A DNA stretch of 64,000 nt from Eubacterium sp. AF16-48 (GCF_003479405.1 NZ_QUHB01000002.1:310001-374000), one strand, 5' to 3'; shown: positions 35,653 through 45,387, counted from the stretch's first letter. Numbers and translations are program-made. Notes: generated by a model not told the origin, from the letters alone.

Positions 35653-36573
35653 ATGGATAGTAAAAAGAGAGAAAGGGTAACTATAGGTCGTATATGGGGG
35701 CTTATTTATCCTATGTTACTGTATTTAGGTGTAACCTTTGCAGTTGAATTTATATTTATGATTGCGGTGGCAGTGCTGGGTATTTCCAGGTATGGAGCTA
35801 CTGATCAGGCACAATTATATGACTTTATTATGAATGCAACCATGAGTCAGGCTTTGTCAATGACATTGTTAGCAGGACTTGCAACAGCACCGATACTTAT
35901 ATTTATTTATATTCGTGACAATAATAAGGACAGAAGAAATGGTACCTTTGTAAAATATAAGTTAAATAATATTTTGAAATATTTACTTATAATTCCTTTT
36001 GGAGTATTTAATATGTTGTGGGCTAACTATTTTGTAGCATTACTTCAGCTTGTAATGCCTAAGTTTATGTTAGAAAGCTACACAGATACCCAGCAGATAA
36101 TTGAGGGAGGCGGATTTCTGATACAGTTGTTGACAGCGGGAATCGTTGCACCTATTGTAGAGGAACTTATATTCAGAGGTCTTGTATACAGAAGAACGAA
36201 AAAAATGACAGGAACCATTGCAGCGGCAATACTTTCAGCTGCATTATTCGGAGTGTTCCATGGCAACTGGGTTCAGGCTCCTTATGCATTTATTATTGGC
36301 ATAGTGGCAGTGTTTGTGTATGAGAAGTTTAAATCCATTGTGGCACCAATAATGTTGCATATGTCGGCAAATATTTTGTCAGTCCTTATAATGACCATGA
36401 CATCATCAGATACACCTACAGTAGATAGCTTAAACATTGATACATTATCATATGTTTCATCCCTTATAATTTTCATATTTATAACGGGAGTTTTAGCAGC
36501 TGTGTTTGGAGTTATTATATGGAATAAGGTAAACCCGGTGGCAATAAATGCCAAAAAAGAAAATGAGATTTAA
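35653..36573 (+). CDS. CPBP-family intramembrane metalloprotease
   Basis: Polytopic membrane protein (306 aa) with the CPBP/Abi catalytic residues: E170-E171-x-x-x-R175 (V-E-E-L-I-F-R-G), H203 (F-G-V-F-H-G-N) and H236 (M-L-H-M-S-A-N). About eight membrane segments. Family members process prenylated or short peptides or act in bacteriocin immunity; the partner here is unknown. AGAGGAG precedes the ATG, 27 bases after the HAD gene. Confidence 0.9.
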   Translation: MDSKKRERVTIGRIWGLIYPMLLYLGVTFAVEFIFMIAVAVLGISRYGATDQAQLYDFIMNATMSQALSMTLLAGLATAPILIFIYIRDNNKDRRNGTFVKYKLNNILKYLLIIPFGVFNMLWANYFVALLQLVMPKFMLESYTDTQQIIEGGGFLIQLLTAGIVAPIVEELIFRGLVYRRTKKMTGTIAAAILSAALFGVFHGNWVQAPYAFIIGIVAVFVYEKFKSIVAPIMLHMSANILSVLIMTMTSSDTPTVDSLNIDTLSYVSSLIIFIFITGVLAAVFGVIIWNKVNPVAINAKKENEI

Positions 36574-36584
36574 GGAGAAGAATA

Positions 36585-37598
36585 ATGAAGTTATTAACAG
36601 TTACTATACCATGCTATAATTCCAGTGAATATATGGAAAAAAGCATAAGAAGTGCCTTAACAGGAGGCAACAGAGTTGAGATTATCGTGGTAGATGACGG
36701 CTCAAGTGATAATACACTGGAGATTGCCAACAAATACCAGAAAAAATTCCCTGACATTATAAAGGTTGTTCATCAGGAAAACGGTGGACATGGAGAAGCA
36801 GTAAATACAGGTATTAAAAATGCCACGGGATTATATTTTAAGGTGTTAGACAGTGATGACTGCTTAGGAAAAAAAGCATTAGAGAAGGTGCTGGATTTAT
36901 TAGAAGATATGGTATCAAAGGATGCAGGTCTTGATATGTTAGTATCTAACTTTATGTATGACAAGCAGGGAACAAAGCACAAGAAAATCATGAAATACAA
37001 AAGTGCAATGCCTGTTAACAGAATGTTTGGATGGGATGAATTAAAATTCGGCATGACACAGTATCTTTTAATGCATTCAGTAATTTACCGTACAAAAATA
37101 TTAAGGGAATGTGGAATGGTCCTTCCGAAGCATACATTTTATGTTGATAATATTTATGTATTCCAGCCACTGCCATATGTAAAGAATATTTATTATTTAG
37201 ATGTATGTCTTTACAAATACTTTATAGGAAGAGATGATCAGTCTGTTCAGGAATCGATTATGATAAAGAGATTAGATCAGCAGTATCGTGTTACCAGATT
37301 AATGCTTGAAATTTACAATAACTCAAAAATTGACCATGAAAACATTGATAAGGCAATGGTTCATTATTTTGATATGATGATGTGTGTATCCTCTATATTA
37401 TCTATCAGGGAAGGTTCAAAGCAAAGACTTGATGATAAGGAAAAATTGTGGAAGGATGTTAAGGAAAGCAACCCTGAACTTTATGAAAAGGTAAGAAAGT
37501 CAATATTAGGAAGAACAATGAACTTACCGGGAAAGGCAGGACGACAGATTTCAGTTATAGGATATAAGATTGCAAACAAGTTTGTAGGATTTAACTAA
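36585..37598 (+). CDS. Family 2 glycosyltransferase
   Basis: GT-A fold transferase, 337 aa. Residues 3-110 contain T-I-P-C-Y-N-S, V-V-D-D-G-S-S-D-N-T, the G-G-H-G-E-A-V-N-T-G loop and the D-S-D-D metal site. The C-terminal part is helical without membrane spans, so it probably acts at the cytosolic face, on surface polysaccharide or teichoic-type polymer. AAGGAGAAG lies before the ATG, 11 bases after the CPBP gene. Confidence 0.92.
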   Translation: MKLLTVTIPCYNSSEYMEKSIRSALTGGNRVEIIVVDDGSSDNTLEIANKYQKKFPDIIKVVHQENGGHGEAVNTGIKNATGLYFKVLDSDDCLGKKALEKVLDLLEDMVSKDAGLDMLVSNFMYDKQGTKHKKIMKYKSAMPVNRMFGWDELKFGMTQYLLMHSVIYRTKILRECGMVLPKHTFYVDNIYVFQPLPYVKNIYYLDVCLYKYFIGRDDQSVQESIMIKRLDQQYRVTRLMLEIYNNSKIDHENIDKAMVHYFDMMMCVSSILSIREGSKQRLDDKEKLWKDVKESNPELYEKVRKSILGRTMNLPGKAGRQISVIGYKIANKFVGFN

Positions 37599-37600
37599 AA

Positions 37601-37638
37601 AATAAAGGGAAAGCACAAAAAACGTGCCTTCCCTTATT
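37601..37638. terminator. Bidirectional terminator between GT2 and PAP2 genes
   Basis: AATAAAGGGAAAGCAC (37601-37616) pairs with GTGCCTTCCCTTATT (37624-37638) with one mismatch. T-runs follow on the plus strand and, by symmetry, on the minus strand. The stop codon of the minus-strand gene lies inside it. Confidence 0.85.
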
Positions 37639-38362
37639 TTTTTCTTCTTTTATTAAGAAAATATAAAACCTGATGCTGATGTGGGTCTTTAACCACAGGA
37701 GCAGGAAAATCTACATTTCTAAACCACCATTTAAATACCACAAAATACAATACCGTTGCTAAAAGAATACCGCATATAACATCAATTACCGAATGCTGTT
37801 TTAAAAACATGGTAGATAAGCATATCAGTACAGATAGTATAAGGGACAGATGTTTAATTGTCTGTCGCGGTATCAGCTCCTTCATATGAGGGCTTTTAAC
37901 CAGACATATATGAGTTGCTATTGTGGCAAAAACATGTATGCTTGGACATACATTGGTTGGTGTATCCTTATCATATAAAAAATGTACCAAATCAATTAAT
38001 ATATTGCTTCTGGACACATTATCCAGTCTAAGTTCAAGACCGTTGGGATAAAGGGTACATACCAAAAGTGCAATTGTCATTCCCGTAAATTCATATGCAC
38101 AAATTCTGTAAAATTCGTTTTTGGAATGATAAAACAGAAAAACGAAAACTGCCGGAACATATAAAAACCATAACAAATACGGTATAACGAACCATTCACA
38201 AAAAGGAATCATGTCATCTAGGGGACAATGTAAAATATGTAGTCCCGGGTAATCTGCCGAAATATTCTTTTCTAACATAATAAACCAGGGCATATAGATG
38301 AACACGTACATAACCGGCCATATGTGCTTATATTTACGAAGTTCTTTCTTTAATTTAATCAT
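37634..38362 (-). CDS. PAP2-family membrane phosphatase
   Basis: Membrane protein (242 aa) with about six spans and the lipid-phosphatase signatures: C-P-S-I-H (P-S-x-H) and S-T-M-F-L-K-Q-H-S-V-I-D (S-x6-H-x3-D form). Such enzymes dephosphorylate undecaprenyl pyrophosphate, phosphatidic acid or inositol-phosphate lipids. The first phosphatase motif is less clear. Starts at 38362; convergent with the glycosyltransferase and divergent from tex. Confidence 0.85.
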   Translation of the reverse strand: MIKLKKELRKYKHIWPVMYVFIYMPWFIMLEKNISADYPGLHILHCPLDDMIPFCEWFVIPYLLWFLYVPAVFVFLFYHSKNEFYRICAYEFTGMTIALLVCTLYPNGLELRLDNVSRSNILIDLVHFLYDKDTPTNVCPSIHVFATIATHICLVKSPHMKELIPRQTIKHLSLILSVLICLSTMFLKQHSVIDVICGILLATVLYFVVFKWWFRNVDFPAPVVKDPHQHQVLYFLNKRRKK

Positions 38363-38424
38363 AAGAAACCTTCTGTTTTTTATTTGTAATTCAGAGTATA
38401 AATCAGTGCCAACTCTCTATTTTT

Positions 38425-38480
38425 TTTACACAAAATAAAATTATCTGTTAAAATAAGTATGTGTGTAAAAAAGTACATAC
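38425..38480 (+). promoter_or_regulatory. Promoter of tex with a dyad at the start site
   Basis: TTTACA (38425-38430), 18 bases, TAAAAT (38449-38454). GTATGT (38457-38462) and ACATAC (38475-38480) form a 6-bp dyad just downstream, over the predicted start. Confidence 0.45.
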
Positions 38481-38586
38481 AACGGAAAGTATAACATTGT
38501 AAAAATGAAAAATAAAGAGGTATTTAGTTAAAATACAAAGTTATACACAATATATTATATGACCAAAATGGAAGGAAATGTTAAAG

Positions 38587-40722
38587 ATGAACATAAACGG
38601 GATTATTGCAGAAGAATTAAAAGTAAAATTATGGCAGGTTGAGGCAGCAGTGAAATTAATAGATGAAGGAAATACAATTCCCTTTATTGCAAGATACAGA
38701 AAACCGGTTACGGGAGAATTAAATGACGAACAGCTAAGAGATTTAGATGAAAGATTGAAATATCTTAGAAATTTAGAGGAAAAGAAAAACACAGTTATTG
38801 CTTCCATTGAGGAACAGGGAAAAATGACTCCTGAACTTTTGAAAAAAATAGAAAAGGCTATGACAATAGTTGAAGTGGATGACATATACAGACCCTACAG
38901 ACCAAAACGAAAAACAAGAGCCACGGAAGCTAAAGCTAAGGGATTAGAACCTTTGGCAATGATTTTTATGGCACAGATAAGCAGTAAAACTCCCCAGAAA
39001 GAGGCACAGGCTTTTGTAAATAAAGAAAAAGGTGTGGAAACCGTTGATGATGCAATTCAGGGAGCAAAGGATATTATTGCAGAATCAGTTTCAGATAATG
39101 CAGAGTTTAGGGATGCCATTAGAAATACAGTAATGAAACATGGGGAAATAGTGTCTGTTGCTAAAAATCCGGAAGAAAAAACACCATATGAAAATTATTA
39201 CGATTATGTTGAGGGAGTAAATAAAATACCAGGACATAGAATACTGGCAATTAACCGCGGAGAAAAGGAAAAGGTATTAAATGTTAAGGTTGAAATGCCT
39301 GATGAAAATATAATAAAGGCATTAAATAAGGCGGTTATAACAAAACAGTCTGATTTTACACAGGTTATAAAGGACGCAGTGGAAGATGGTTACAAGCGTC
39401 TTATAAAGCCGGCAATTGAGCGTGAAGTAAGAAACAGCCTGACGGAAAAAGCAGAAGATGGGGCAATTGATGTATTTGGTGAGAACTTAAAGCAATTGCT
39501 TATGCAGCCGCCTATTATTGGAAAAAATGTTTTAGGATGGGACCCGGCATTTAGAACCGGTTGTAAGCTGGCAGTGGTTGATACTACAGGAAAGGTATTA
39601 TACACTACAGTTATTTTCCCTACAGCACCGCAAAATAAGGTGGAAGAATCAAAGAAAGCTGTTCTTGATATAATAAAAAAATATAATGTTAGTCTTATAT
39701 CCCTTGGAAATGGAACAGCATCAAGGGAATCAGAGGCAATTATTGTGGATATTATTAAGGAATGTCCTACAAAGGTAGAATATGTTATTGTAAATGAGGC
39801 GGGAGCCTCCGTATATTCTGCCAGTAAACTGGCAACAGAAGAATTTCCAAATTTTGATGTAGGTCAAAGAAGTGCCACATCTATGGCAAGAAGATTGCAG
39901 GATCCTTTGGCTGAGCTGGTTAAAATTGAGCCAAAGGCTATAGGTGTAGGGCAGTATCAGCATGACATGAACCAGAAAAAGTTAGAAGAAACTCTTGGAA
40001 ACGTAGTGGAGGATTGTGTCAACAGTGTTGGTGTTGATTTAAATACTGCATCAGCTCCCCTTTTGGAATATATTTCAGGAATAAACAAAACTCTGGCAAA
40101 AAATATTGTGGAATATAGAGAAGAAAACGGACAGTTTAACAGCAGAAAGGAATTGCTTAAGGTTTCAAAATTAGGCCCAAAGGCATTTGAACAGTGTGCG
40201 GGATTTATGAGAATAAGAGACGGCATAGAACCTTTAGATTACACAAGTGTTCATCCTGAAAGCTATGCTGCCGCAAAGAAGCTTCTTAAGAAATATGGAT
40301 ATACTACATCAGATATTATATCCGGACAGGTGAAAATCTCAAAGGATGTTAAGGATTATAATAGTGTGGCTGAAGAAATAGGAACAGATAAAATCACTCT
40401 TAAGGATATGATATTGGAAATGGAACGCCCTGCAAGGGATCCAAGAGATGAAATGCCAAAGCCGATACTAAAAAGCGATGTATTAGACTTTGATGATTTA
40501 AAGGAAGGTATGGAATTAAAGGGAACAGTGAGAAACGTTATTGATTTTGGTGCCTTTGTAGATATAGGAGTTCATCAGGACGGACTTGTTCATATATCAG
40601 AAATGAGTGATAAATATATAAAACATCCATTGGATGTAGTGTCTGTCGGTGATGTGGTAAATGTAAGGGTATTAAGTGTTGATAAAGAGAGGAAGAGAAT
40701 ACAATTGTCAATGAAATTTTAA
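38587..40722 (+). CDS. tex: Tex-family RNA-binding transcription accessory protein
   Basis: Highly conserved nucleic-acid-binding protein, 711 aa. It has the N-terminal helical Tex domain (L-W-Q-V-E-A-A-V-K-L-I-D, then I-P-F-I-A-R-Y-R-K), a YqgF/RuvC-like domain (V-L-G-W-D-P-A-F-R-T-G), a double helix-hairpin-helix region (L-N-T-A-S-A-P-L-L to F-E-Q-C-A-G-F) and a C-terminal S1 domain ending R-I-Q-L-S-M-K-F. I prefer ATG 38587 because GGAAGG is 11 bases upstream; the ATG at 38578 is only two bases from it. Confidence 0.95.
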   Translation: MNINGIIAEELKVKLWQVEAAVKLIDEGNTIPFIARYRKPVTGELNDEQLRDLDERLKYLRNLEEKKNTVIASIEEQGKMTPELLKKIEKAMTIVEVDDIYRPYRPKRKTRATEAKAKGLEPLAMIFMAQISSKTPQKEAQAFVNKEKGVETVDDAIQGAKDIIAESVSDNAEFRDAIRNTVMKHGEIVSVAKNPEEKTPYENYYDYVEGVNKIPGHRILAINRGEKEKVLNVKVEMPDENIIKALNKAVITKQSDFTQVIKDAVEDGYKRLIKPAIEREVRNSLTEKAEDGAIDVFGENLKQLLMQPPIIGKNVLGWDPAFRTGCKLAVVDTTGKVLYTTVIFPTAPQNKVEESKKAVLDIIKKYNVSLISLGNGTASRESEAIIVDIIKECPTKVEYVIVNEAGASVYSASKLATEEFPNFDVGQRSATSMARRLQDPLAELVKIEPKAIGVGQYQHDMNQKKLEETLGNVVEDCVNSVGVDLNTASAPLLEYISGINKTLAKNIVEYREENGQFNSRKELLKVSKLGPKAFEQCAGFMRIRDGIEPLDYTSVHPESYAAAKKLLKKYGYTTSDIISGQVKISKDVKDYNSVAEEIGTDKITLKDMILEMERPARDPRDEMPKPILKSDVLDFDDLKEGMELKGTVRNVIDFGAFVDIGVHQDGLVHISEMSDKYIKHPLDVVSVGDVVNVRVLSVDKERKRIQLSMKF

Positions 40723-40739
40723 AAAAATAAAAAAAGTGC

Positions 40740-40768
40740 TTGACAATAATTGGATAAACGTATATATT
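40740..40768 (+). promoter_or_regulatory. Strong promoter of the tRNA-Val/tRNA-Met unit
   Basis: Perfect TTGACA (40740-40745), 17-base spacer, TATATT (40763-40768), 24 bases before the first tRNA. Confidence 0.85.
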
Positions 40769-40792
40769 AATAAGGCAGTTTGAATTCTGTAT

Positions 40793-40865
40793 GGGATCTT
40801 AGCTCAGCTGGGAGAGCATCTGCCTTACAAGCAGGGGGTCACAGGTTCGAGCCCTGTAGGTCCCA
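40793..40865 (+). tRNA. tRNA-Val (anticodon UAC)
   Basis: Acceptor GGGATCT (40793-40799) pairs with AGGTCCC (40858-40864); discriminator A73 at 40865. D arm GCTCAGCTGGGAGAGC, anticodon loop CTTACAA with anticodon TAC, T loop GGTTCGAGCC region normal. CCA is not encoded. It matches the specifier of the valS T-box. Confidence 0.97.
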
Positions 40866-40896
40866 TTCATTTTCAAAAGATGCGAATTTAATATTT

Positions 40897-40970
40897 GGCG
40901 AGATAGCTCAGTTGGCTAGAGCACACGGTTCATACCCGTGGTGTCGAGGGTTCGAATCCCCCTCTCGCTA
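40897..40970 (+). tRNA. tRNA-Met (anticodon CAU, elongator type)
   Basis: Acceptor GGCGAGA (40897-40903) pairs with TCTCGCT (40963-40969) with a terminal G-U; A73 at 40970. Anticodon loop TTCATAC on a CACGG/CCGTG stem, without the initiator's three G-C pairs. CCA is not encoded. A lysidine-modified Ile-2 identity cannot be strictly excluded from sequence, but Met is likelier. Confidence 0.92.
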
Positions 40971-40980
40971 TTAGATGAGA

Positions 40981-41006
40981 AAGTACCGAATAGTCGGTAC
41001 TTTTTT
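40981..41006 (+). terminator. Intrinsic terminator of the tRNA unit
   Basis: AAGTACCGA (40981-40989) pairs perfectly with TCGGTACTT (40994-41002) across a 4-base loop, followed by more T. Confidence 0.93.
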
Positions 41007-41068
41007 CTTTATAATAATTAGAAACTGTGGTATACTAACTATTCGGGTATTACCCTATGGAGGTACAC

Positions 41069-41557
41069 ATGAGAATAGGAATGGGATATGATGTCCATAA
41101 GCTGGTTGAAGATAGAAAATTAATATTAGGAGGAGTTGATATTCCATACGAAAAAGGTTTGTTAGGACATTCAGATGCAGATGTGGTAGTTCATGCCATA
41201 ATGGATGCTCTGTTAGGAGCTGCAGCATTAGGGGATATAGGAAAGCATTTTCCCGATACGGATGACAGATATAAGGGAATATCAAGCATTAAACTTTTAC
41301 ATCACGTAGGGGAATTGTTAAGAGAGAATAATTTTAAGATTGGAAATATAGATGCAACAATAATTTGCCAGAAACCAAAGCTTGCACCTTTTAGGGATGA
41401 AATGGTAAAAAATGTTGCCAAAGCATTAAATATCGAAGAAAGCAGAGTATGTATTAAAGCCACAACTGAGGAAGGATTGGGATTTACAGGTGAAGGTCTT
41501 GGAATATCCTCACAGGCTATAGCTTTATTAGAAGAAGGTTTAAATGAAAACGTATAA
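41069..41557 (+). CDS. ispF: 2-C-methyl-D-erythritol 2,4-cyclodiphosphate synthase
   Basis: Fifth enzyme of the MEP isoprenoid pathway. The 162-aa protein has the zinc ligands D8 and H10 in G-Y-D-V-H, the [12 protein letters not shown] segment with a third His, and the C-terminal [12 protein letters not shown] motif. ATG 41069 is chosen since GGAGG lies just before it; an upstream ATG at 41057 overlaps that ribosome site. Its 3' end overlaps the next gene by 14 bases. Confidence 0.96.
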   Translation: MRIGMGYDVHKLVEDRKLILGGVDIPYEKGLLGHSDADVVVHAIMDALLGAAALGDIGKHFPDTDDRYKGISSIKLLHHVGELLRENNFKIGNIDATIICQKPKLAPFRDEMVKNVAKALNIEESRVCIKATTEEGLGFTGEGLGISSQAIALLEEGLNENV

Positions 41558-42455
41558 TTTAAAAACTATTAAAGTTGAAGATTATAAATTACTTGATAAA
41601 TATTACAGAATGAGAAGACCTCAGGCAGCAGACAGCAATCTTTTGGATTTATATCTATGGGAGAATTGTTACCCTACTAAGTATTTTACTACCGACAAAG
41701 GACTTATGTGGGTGGCGAAAAGCGAGGATGGACAGTTTTATTCAGCCATTCCCTGTTGCAGAAATGAGGATTTAAGGGAGTGTTTTTTAGAAACTCAGGA
41801 GTATTTTAATAATTGCCTGAAAAAGAAACTAACTATGTATGTGGTGGATAAAGAGGCAGTGGAGATTCTTGATTTACCTAAGGATGAATACGTGGTAGTC
41901 CCTGATAGGACATATTTTGATTATATATATGATGCTGAAAAATTAAGAACTTTCAGCGGTAAAAAATATCATGGCAAGAAAAATCATTTAAATGCTTTTA
42001 AAAGGGATTATGAGGGACGATATGAGTTTAAAATATTAACTAAAAATAACGAAAAAGAGATTCTTGATTTTATTGATAAATGGAAAATAACCAAGGAGCA
42101 TTCACAGGAGCATGAATTTATTGATAGTGAAGCAAAGGGTGTAAAGTTTTTATTGGATAATGAGGAATATCTGGATTATAAGATGGCAGGTGTCTACATT
42201 GATGGCGAATTAAAGGCGTTTACCATTGGAAATTATTATAAAGAAGAGGACATGGTGTATATACCGGTGGAAAAAGCCGACCATAACATAAGAGGATTGT
42301 ATCAGTATATATGTAGCGAGTTTTTAAAGGAAGTTTTCCCCATGGCAGGAAAAGTAAACCGCGAGGATGATATGGGACTTGATGGACTAAGAAAGTCAAA
42401 GGAGTCATATAATCCTATATATATGATTGAAAAATATACTATAATTCAAAAATAA
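41544..42455 (+). CDS. DUF2156-family acyltransferase-like protein
   Basis: A 303-aa protein of the DUF2156 type, related to the C-terminal domain of phosphatidylglycerol lysyltransferase. It has the paired GNAT-like halves: [15 protein letters not shown] in the first and I-P-V-E-K-A-D, R-G-L-Y-Q-Y and [15 protein letters not shown] in the second, close to the family's consensus. No membrane part, so it is a stand-alone enzyme of unknown substrate. It starts inside ispF. Confidence 0.85.
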   Translation: MKTYNLKTIKVEDYKLLDKYYRMRRPQAADSNLLDLYLWENCYPTKYFTTDKGLMWVAKSEDGQFYSAIPCCRNEDLRECFLETQEYFNNCLKKKLTMYVVDKEAVEILDLPKDEYVVVPDRTYFDYIYDAEKLRTFSGKKYHGKKNHLNAFKRDYEGRYEFKILTKNNEKEILDFIDKWKITKEHSQEHEFIDSEAKGVKFLLDNEEYLDYKMAGVYIDGELKAFTIGNYYKEEDMVYIPVEKADHNIRGLYQYICSEFLKEVFPMAGKVNREDDMGLDGLRKSKESYNPIYMIEKYTIIQK

Positions 42456-42470
42456 GAGAGAGTTATTAAT

Positions 42471-43490
42471 ATGATTAGATTGTTGGAAAGTTTTGAGAAA
42501 CTAAATATCAGACCCCTTTATGAACATTGTTTCAGTGAGGATGGAAAAGAATTTACTGATTATTATTTTTCAAAGTGTCTGCCACATAATGAAGTGGTGG
42601 TAAATGAGCAGGATGGGAAAATTGTGTCTGCACTTCACCTTATCCCTAAAAATCTGGTTGTGGGTTCCCTTAAGACCAATGTAATGTATATATACGCAGT
42701 GGGGACATTTGCAGGCTACAGGAACAAAGGTTATATGCACGAAATCTTCAATGAAGTTTTAAAGAAAATGTACGAAAACATGGATGCATTTACTTATCTT
42801 ATTCCATCAGATGAAAATAATGCCGCCATATATGAGAGATTTGGCTTTAATTATGTTATGGACAAATTTGAGATAACTCCTACGGAGCATAGGAGGAAGG
42901 CAACTCATTCACTTATATTAAGAAAGGCAGATAACAGTGATTTGGTGAAATTATCAATTTTTGCCCAGTCAACAGCCTATAATAAGTATAGCGTGGTAGT
43001 GTCAAAGGATGTGGAGTATTTCAAAAGAATAAAAGAACTTATAGATGTTGAAGGCGGACATATTGACATATACGTGGAAAATAAAGTTATTGTGGGATAT
43101 AGAATATGGATTGACCATGAAATATTTGAGGAAGTTTTAGATAGCAGCATACAATCTTTAAGTTGGGAAAGTGATGTAAGAAAGCCATATGTTATGGCAA
43201 GAATAATAAATATAAGAAAAACCCTAAGGATGTTTGAATTTAAAAACATAGATGAGATTGTGTTTAAAATAACAGATCCTATTTTAGATGAGAATAACGG
43301 TTATTTTGTTATGACACAAAAACATGGAAGTATAAAATTAGAAAAGAAGTCTGAAAAGGATATAGAGGGTGAGCCTGATTTTGACATAGGAATAGGCGAA
43401 CTTACTGCACATATATTTGGGTATAAGTTGATTCCGGGATTGCCGGCAGTATGTAGAAAAGACAGCTTTTTTATAAATGATTACGTTTAA
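42471..43490 (+). CDS. Eis-like GNAT N-acetyltransferase
   Basis: A 339-aa protein. The N-terminal GNAT domain has the acetyl-CoA loop A-V-G-T-F-A-G-Y-R-N-K-G-Y; a second GNAT-like region and a C-terminal sterol-carrier-like domain complete the Eis architecture. Eis proteins acetylate amines, such as aminoglycosides or polyamines; the natural substrate here is unknown. It follows the DUF2156 gene by 15 bases and ends just before cysS. Confidence 0.87.
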   Translation: MIRLLESFEKLNIRPLYEHCFSEDGKEFTDYYFSKCLPHNEVVVNEQDGKIVSALHLIPKNLVVGSLKTNVMYIYAVGTFAGYRNKGYMHEIFNEVLKKMYENMDAFTYLIPSDENNAAIYERFGFNYVMDKFEITPTEHRRKATHSLILRKADNSDLVKLSIFAQSTAYNKYSVVVSKDVEYFKRIKELIDVEGGHIDIYVENKVIVGYRIWIDHEIFEEVLDSSIQSLSWESDVRKPYVMARIINIRKTLRMFEFKNIDEIVFKITDPILDENNGYFVMTQKHGSIKLEKKSEKDIEGEPDFDIGIGELTAHIFGYKLIPGLPAVCRKDSFFINDYV

Positions 43491-43507
43491 TGGATAAGGA
43501 GTACAAA

Positions 43508-44920
43508 ATGAAGATTTATAACACATTATCGAGAAAAAAAGAAGAATTTGTTCCTATAGAGGAAGGTAAGGTAAGAATGTATGTATGTGGACCTACAGTG
43601 TATAATCTTATACACATAGGAAACGCAAGACCTATGATTATATTTGATACTTTCAGAAGATATTTAGAGTATAAGGGATATGAGGTTAATTATGTTTCTA
43701 ACTTCACCGATGTAGATGATAAAATCATTAAAAAGGCAATTGAAGAGGGAAGCACCGCTGAGGAAGTATCCCAGAGATATATAAAAGAATGTAAAAAAGA
43801 TATGGCAGGAATGAATGTTAAACCTGCTACAACACATCCACTTGCCACTCAGGAAATTGATGGCATGATTGATATGATTAAAACGTTAATTGACAAGGGT
43901 TACGCATATGATTCTAACGGAACTGTTTATTACAGAACAAGAAAGTTTAGTGATTACGGAAAATTATCAAAGAAGAATATAGATGATTTAGAGGCAGGAC
44001 ACAGAGATATTAAGGTAGCAGGAGAGGAATCAAAGGAAGATCCTTTAGACTTTGTTTTGTGGAAGCCAAAGAAAGAGGGAGAGCCGGCATGGCCATCACC
44101 TTGGAGTGAGGGAAGACCGGGATGGCATATTGAGTGTTCAGTAATGTCTAAAAAGTATTTAGGAGACGAAATAGATATCCATGCAGGTGGTGAGGATTTG
44201 ATTTTCCCACATCATGAAAATGAAATTGCCCAAAGCGAGGCAGCTAACGGATGTTGCTTTTCAAAATACTGGATGCACAATGGATTTTTAAATATTGACA
44301 ATAAAAAAATGTCAAAATCTCTTGGAAATTTCTTTACAGTAAGAGATATTGCAGAAAAATATGACTTGCAGGTACTTAGATTTTTCATGCTTAGCGCCCA
44401 TTATAGAAGTCCCCTTAACTTTAGCGATTCATTAATGGAAGCAGCAAAGAATGGATTAGAGAGAATAGTAACTGCCGGAGAAAAAATCAGGGAAGTTATG
44501 TCTAATGGAAAAGCTGGTGCTATTTCTCAGGAAGAAGAGAAACTGTTAAATGATGCAAAGGTATTTGTAACTAAGTTTGAAGATGCAATGGATGATGATT
44601 GCAATACGGCAAACGCCATTACAGCAGTATTTGAGCTTGTAAAATTTTCTAACAGTAATTTAGGTGATAATTCATCCAAAAAATTTGCCAAGTCATTATA
44701 TGATGTATTAAGCAGGCTTTGTGATGTTCTTGGAATCATCCTTGAAAAGGAAGAAAAGGAAGTAGGGGATGAGGGCTACATTGAAGAAATGATTGCAAAA
44801 CGTGCCCAGGCTAAAAAAGACAGAGATTTTGCATTAGCAGACAGCATACGTGATGAACTGGCAGCTAAGGGAATTATCCTTAAGGATACAAGAGAAGGAA
44901 CAAAGTGGAGCAGAAGTTAG
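43508..44920 (+). CDS. cysS: Cysteinyl-tRNA synthetase
   Basis: Class I synthetase charging tRNA-Cys, 470 aa. Zinc ligand Cys in Y-V-C-G-P-T-V, HIGH as H-I-G-N, the second zinc Cys in W-H-I-E-C-S, the H-H-E-N-E zinc region and K-M-S-K-S are all present. ATG 43508 has AAGGAG six bases upstream; the frame is open further back only to an ATG overlapping the end of the previous gene. The mrnC gene follows seven bases later. Confidence 0.97.
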   Translation: MKIYNTLSRKKEEFVPIEEGKVRMYVCGPTVYNLIHIGNARPMIIFDTFRRYLEYKGYEVNYVSNFTDVDDKIIKKAIEEGSTAEEVSQRYIKECKKDMAGMNVKPATTHPLATQEIDGMIDMIKTLIDKGYAYDSNGTVYYRTRKFSDYGKLSKKNIDDLEAGHRDIKVAGEESKEDPLDFVLWKPKKEGEPAWPSPWSEGRPGWHIECSVMSKKYLGDEIDIHAGGEDLIFPHHENEIAQSEAANGCCFSKYWMHNGFLNIDNKKMSKSLGNFFTVRDIAEKYDLQVLRFFMLSAHYRSPLNFSDSLMEAAKNGLERIVTAGEKIREVMSNGKAGAISQEEEKLLNDAKVFVTKFEDAMDDDCNTANAITAVFELVKFSNSNLGDNSSKKFAKSLYDVLSRLCDVLGIILEKEEKEVGDEGYIEEMIAKRAQAKKDRDFALADSIRDELAAKGIILKDTREGTKWSRS

Positions 44921-44927
44921 GAAATAT

Positions 44928-45377
44928 ATGATGGAACCGGATTTGTTTGGAATAATTAGAAAGAAGATGGAGTTAAAGGAGATTAATGTAAATGATTATT
45001 CTCCTTTGACCCTTGCCTATATTGGAGATGGCATTTACGAAATTGTAGTAAGAACCATTATTGTAGATGAGGCTAACAGACAGGTAAACAAAATACATAA
45101 GGCATCTTCCCAACTGGTAAAGGCACAAAGTCAGGCAAAAATGATTCATTTAATAATGGATATGCTGACAGAAGAGGAAAAGTCCATATATAAAAGAGGG
45201 CGTAACGCAAAGGCTGTTACAAGAGCAAAAAATGCCTCTATGTCAGATTACAGGGTAGCAACGGGATTTGAAGCTCTTATGGGCTGGCTTTATTTAAGTG
45301 GACAGTCAGACAGAATGATGGAGCTTATGAAAACCGGTATAGAACTTTTTAAGCAGGATAATATTAAAGAAGTATAA
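44928..45377 (+). CDS. mrnC: Mini-ribonuclease III
   Basis: RNase III-fold nuclease without a dsRNA-binding domain, maturing 23S rRNA in Gram-positive bacteria. The 149-aa protein has the catalytic L-A-Y-I-G-D-G-I-Y-E and a K-R-G-R-N-A-K segment with a G-F-E-A-L-M-G-W-L-Y second acidic site. TTAGGAA precedes two adjacent in-frame ATGs (44928 and 44931). Lies between cysS and rlmB, a standard Firmicutes order. Confidence 0.95.
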   Translation: MMEPDLFGIIRKKMELKEINVNDYSPLTLAYIGDGIYEIVVRTIIVDEANRQVNKIHKASSQLVKAQSQAKMIHLIMDMLTEEEKSIYKRGRNAKAVTRAKNASMSDYRVATGFEALMGWLYLSGQSDRMMELMKTGIELFKQDNIKEV

Positions 45378-45387
45378 AGAGGTTATA

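Noticed and set aside
40780..40974. A 64-codon frame across the two tRNA genes
   Set aside because: It is the well-known false protein read through tRNA sequence; both tRNAs fold correctly and have their own promoter and terminator.
44850..44927. 26-residue N-terminal extension of Mini-RNase III
   Set aside because: Lies within cysS in another frame; a TTAGGAA site and ATG just after the cysS stop give the normal length.
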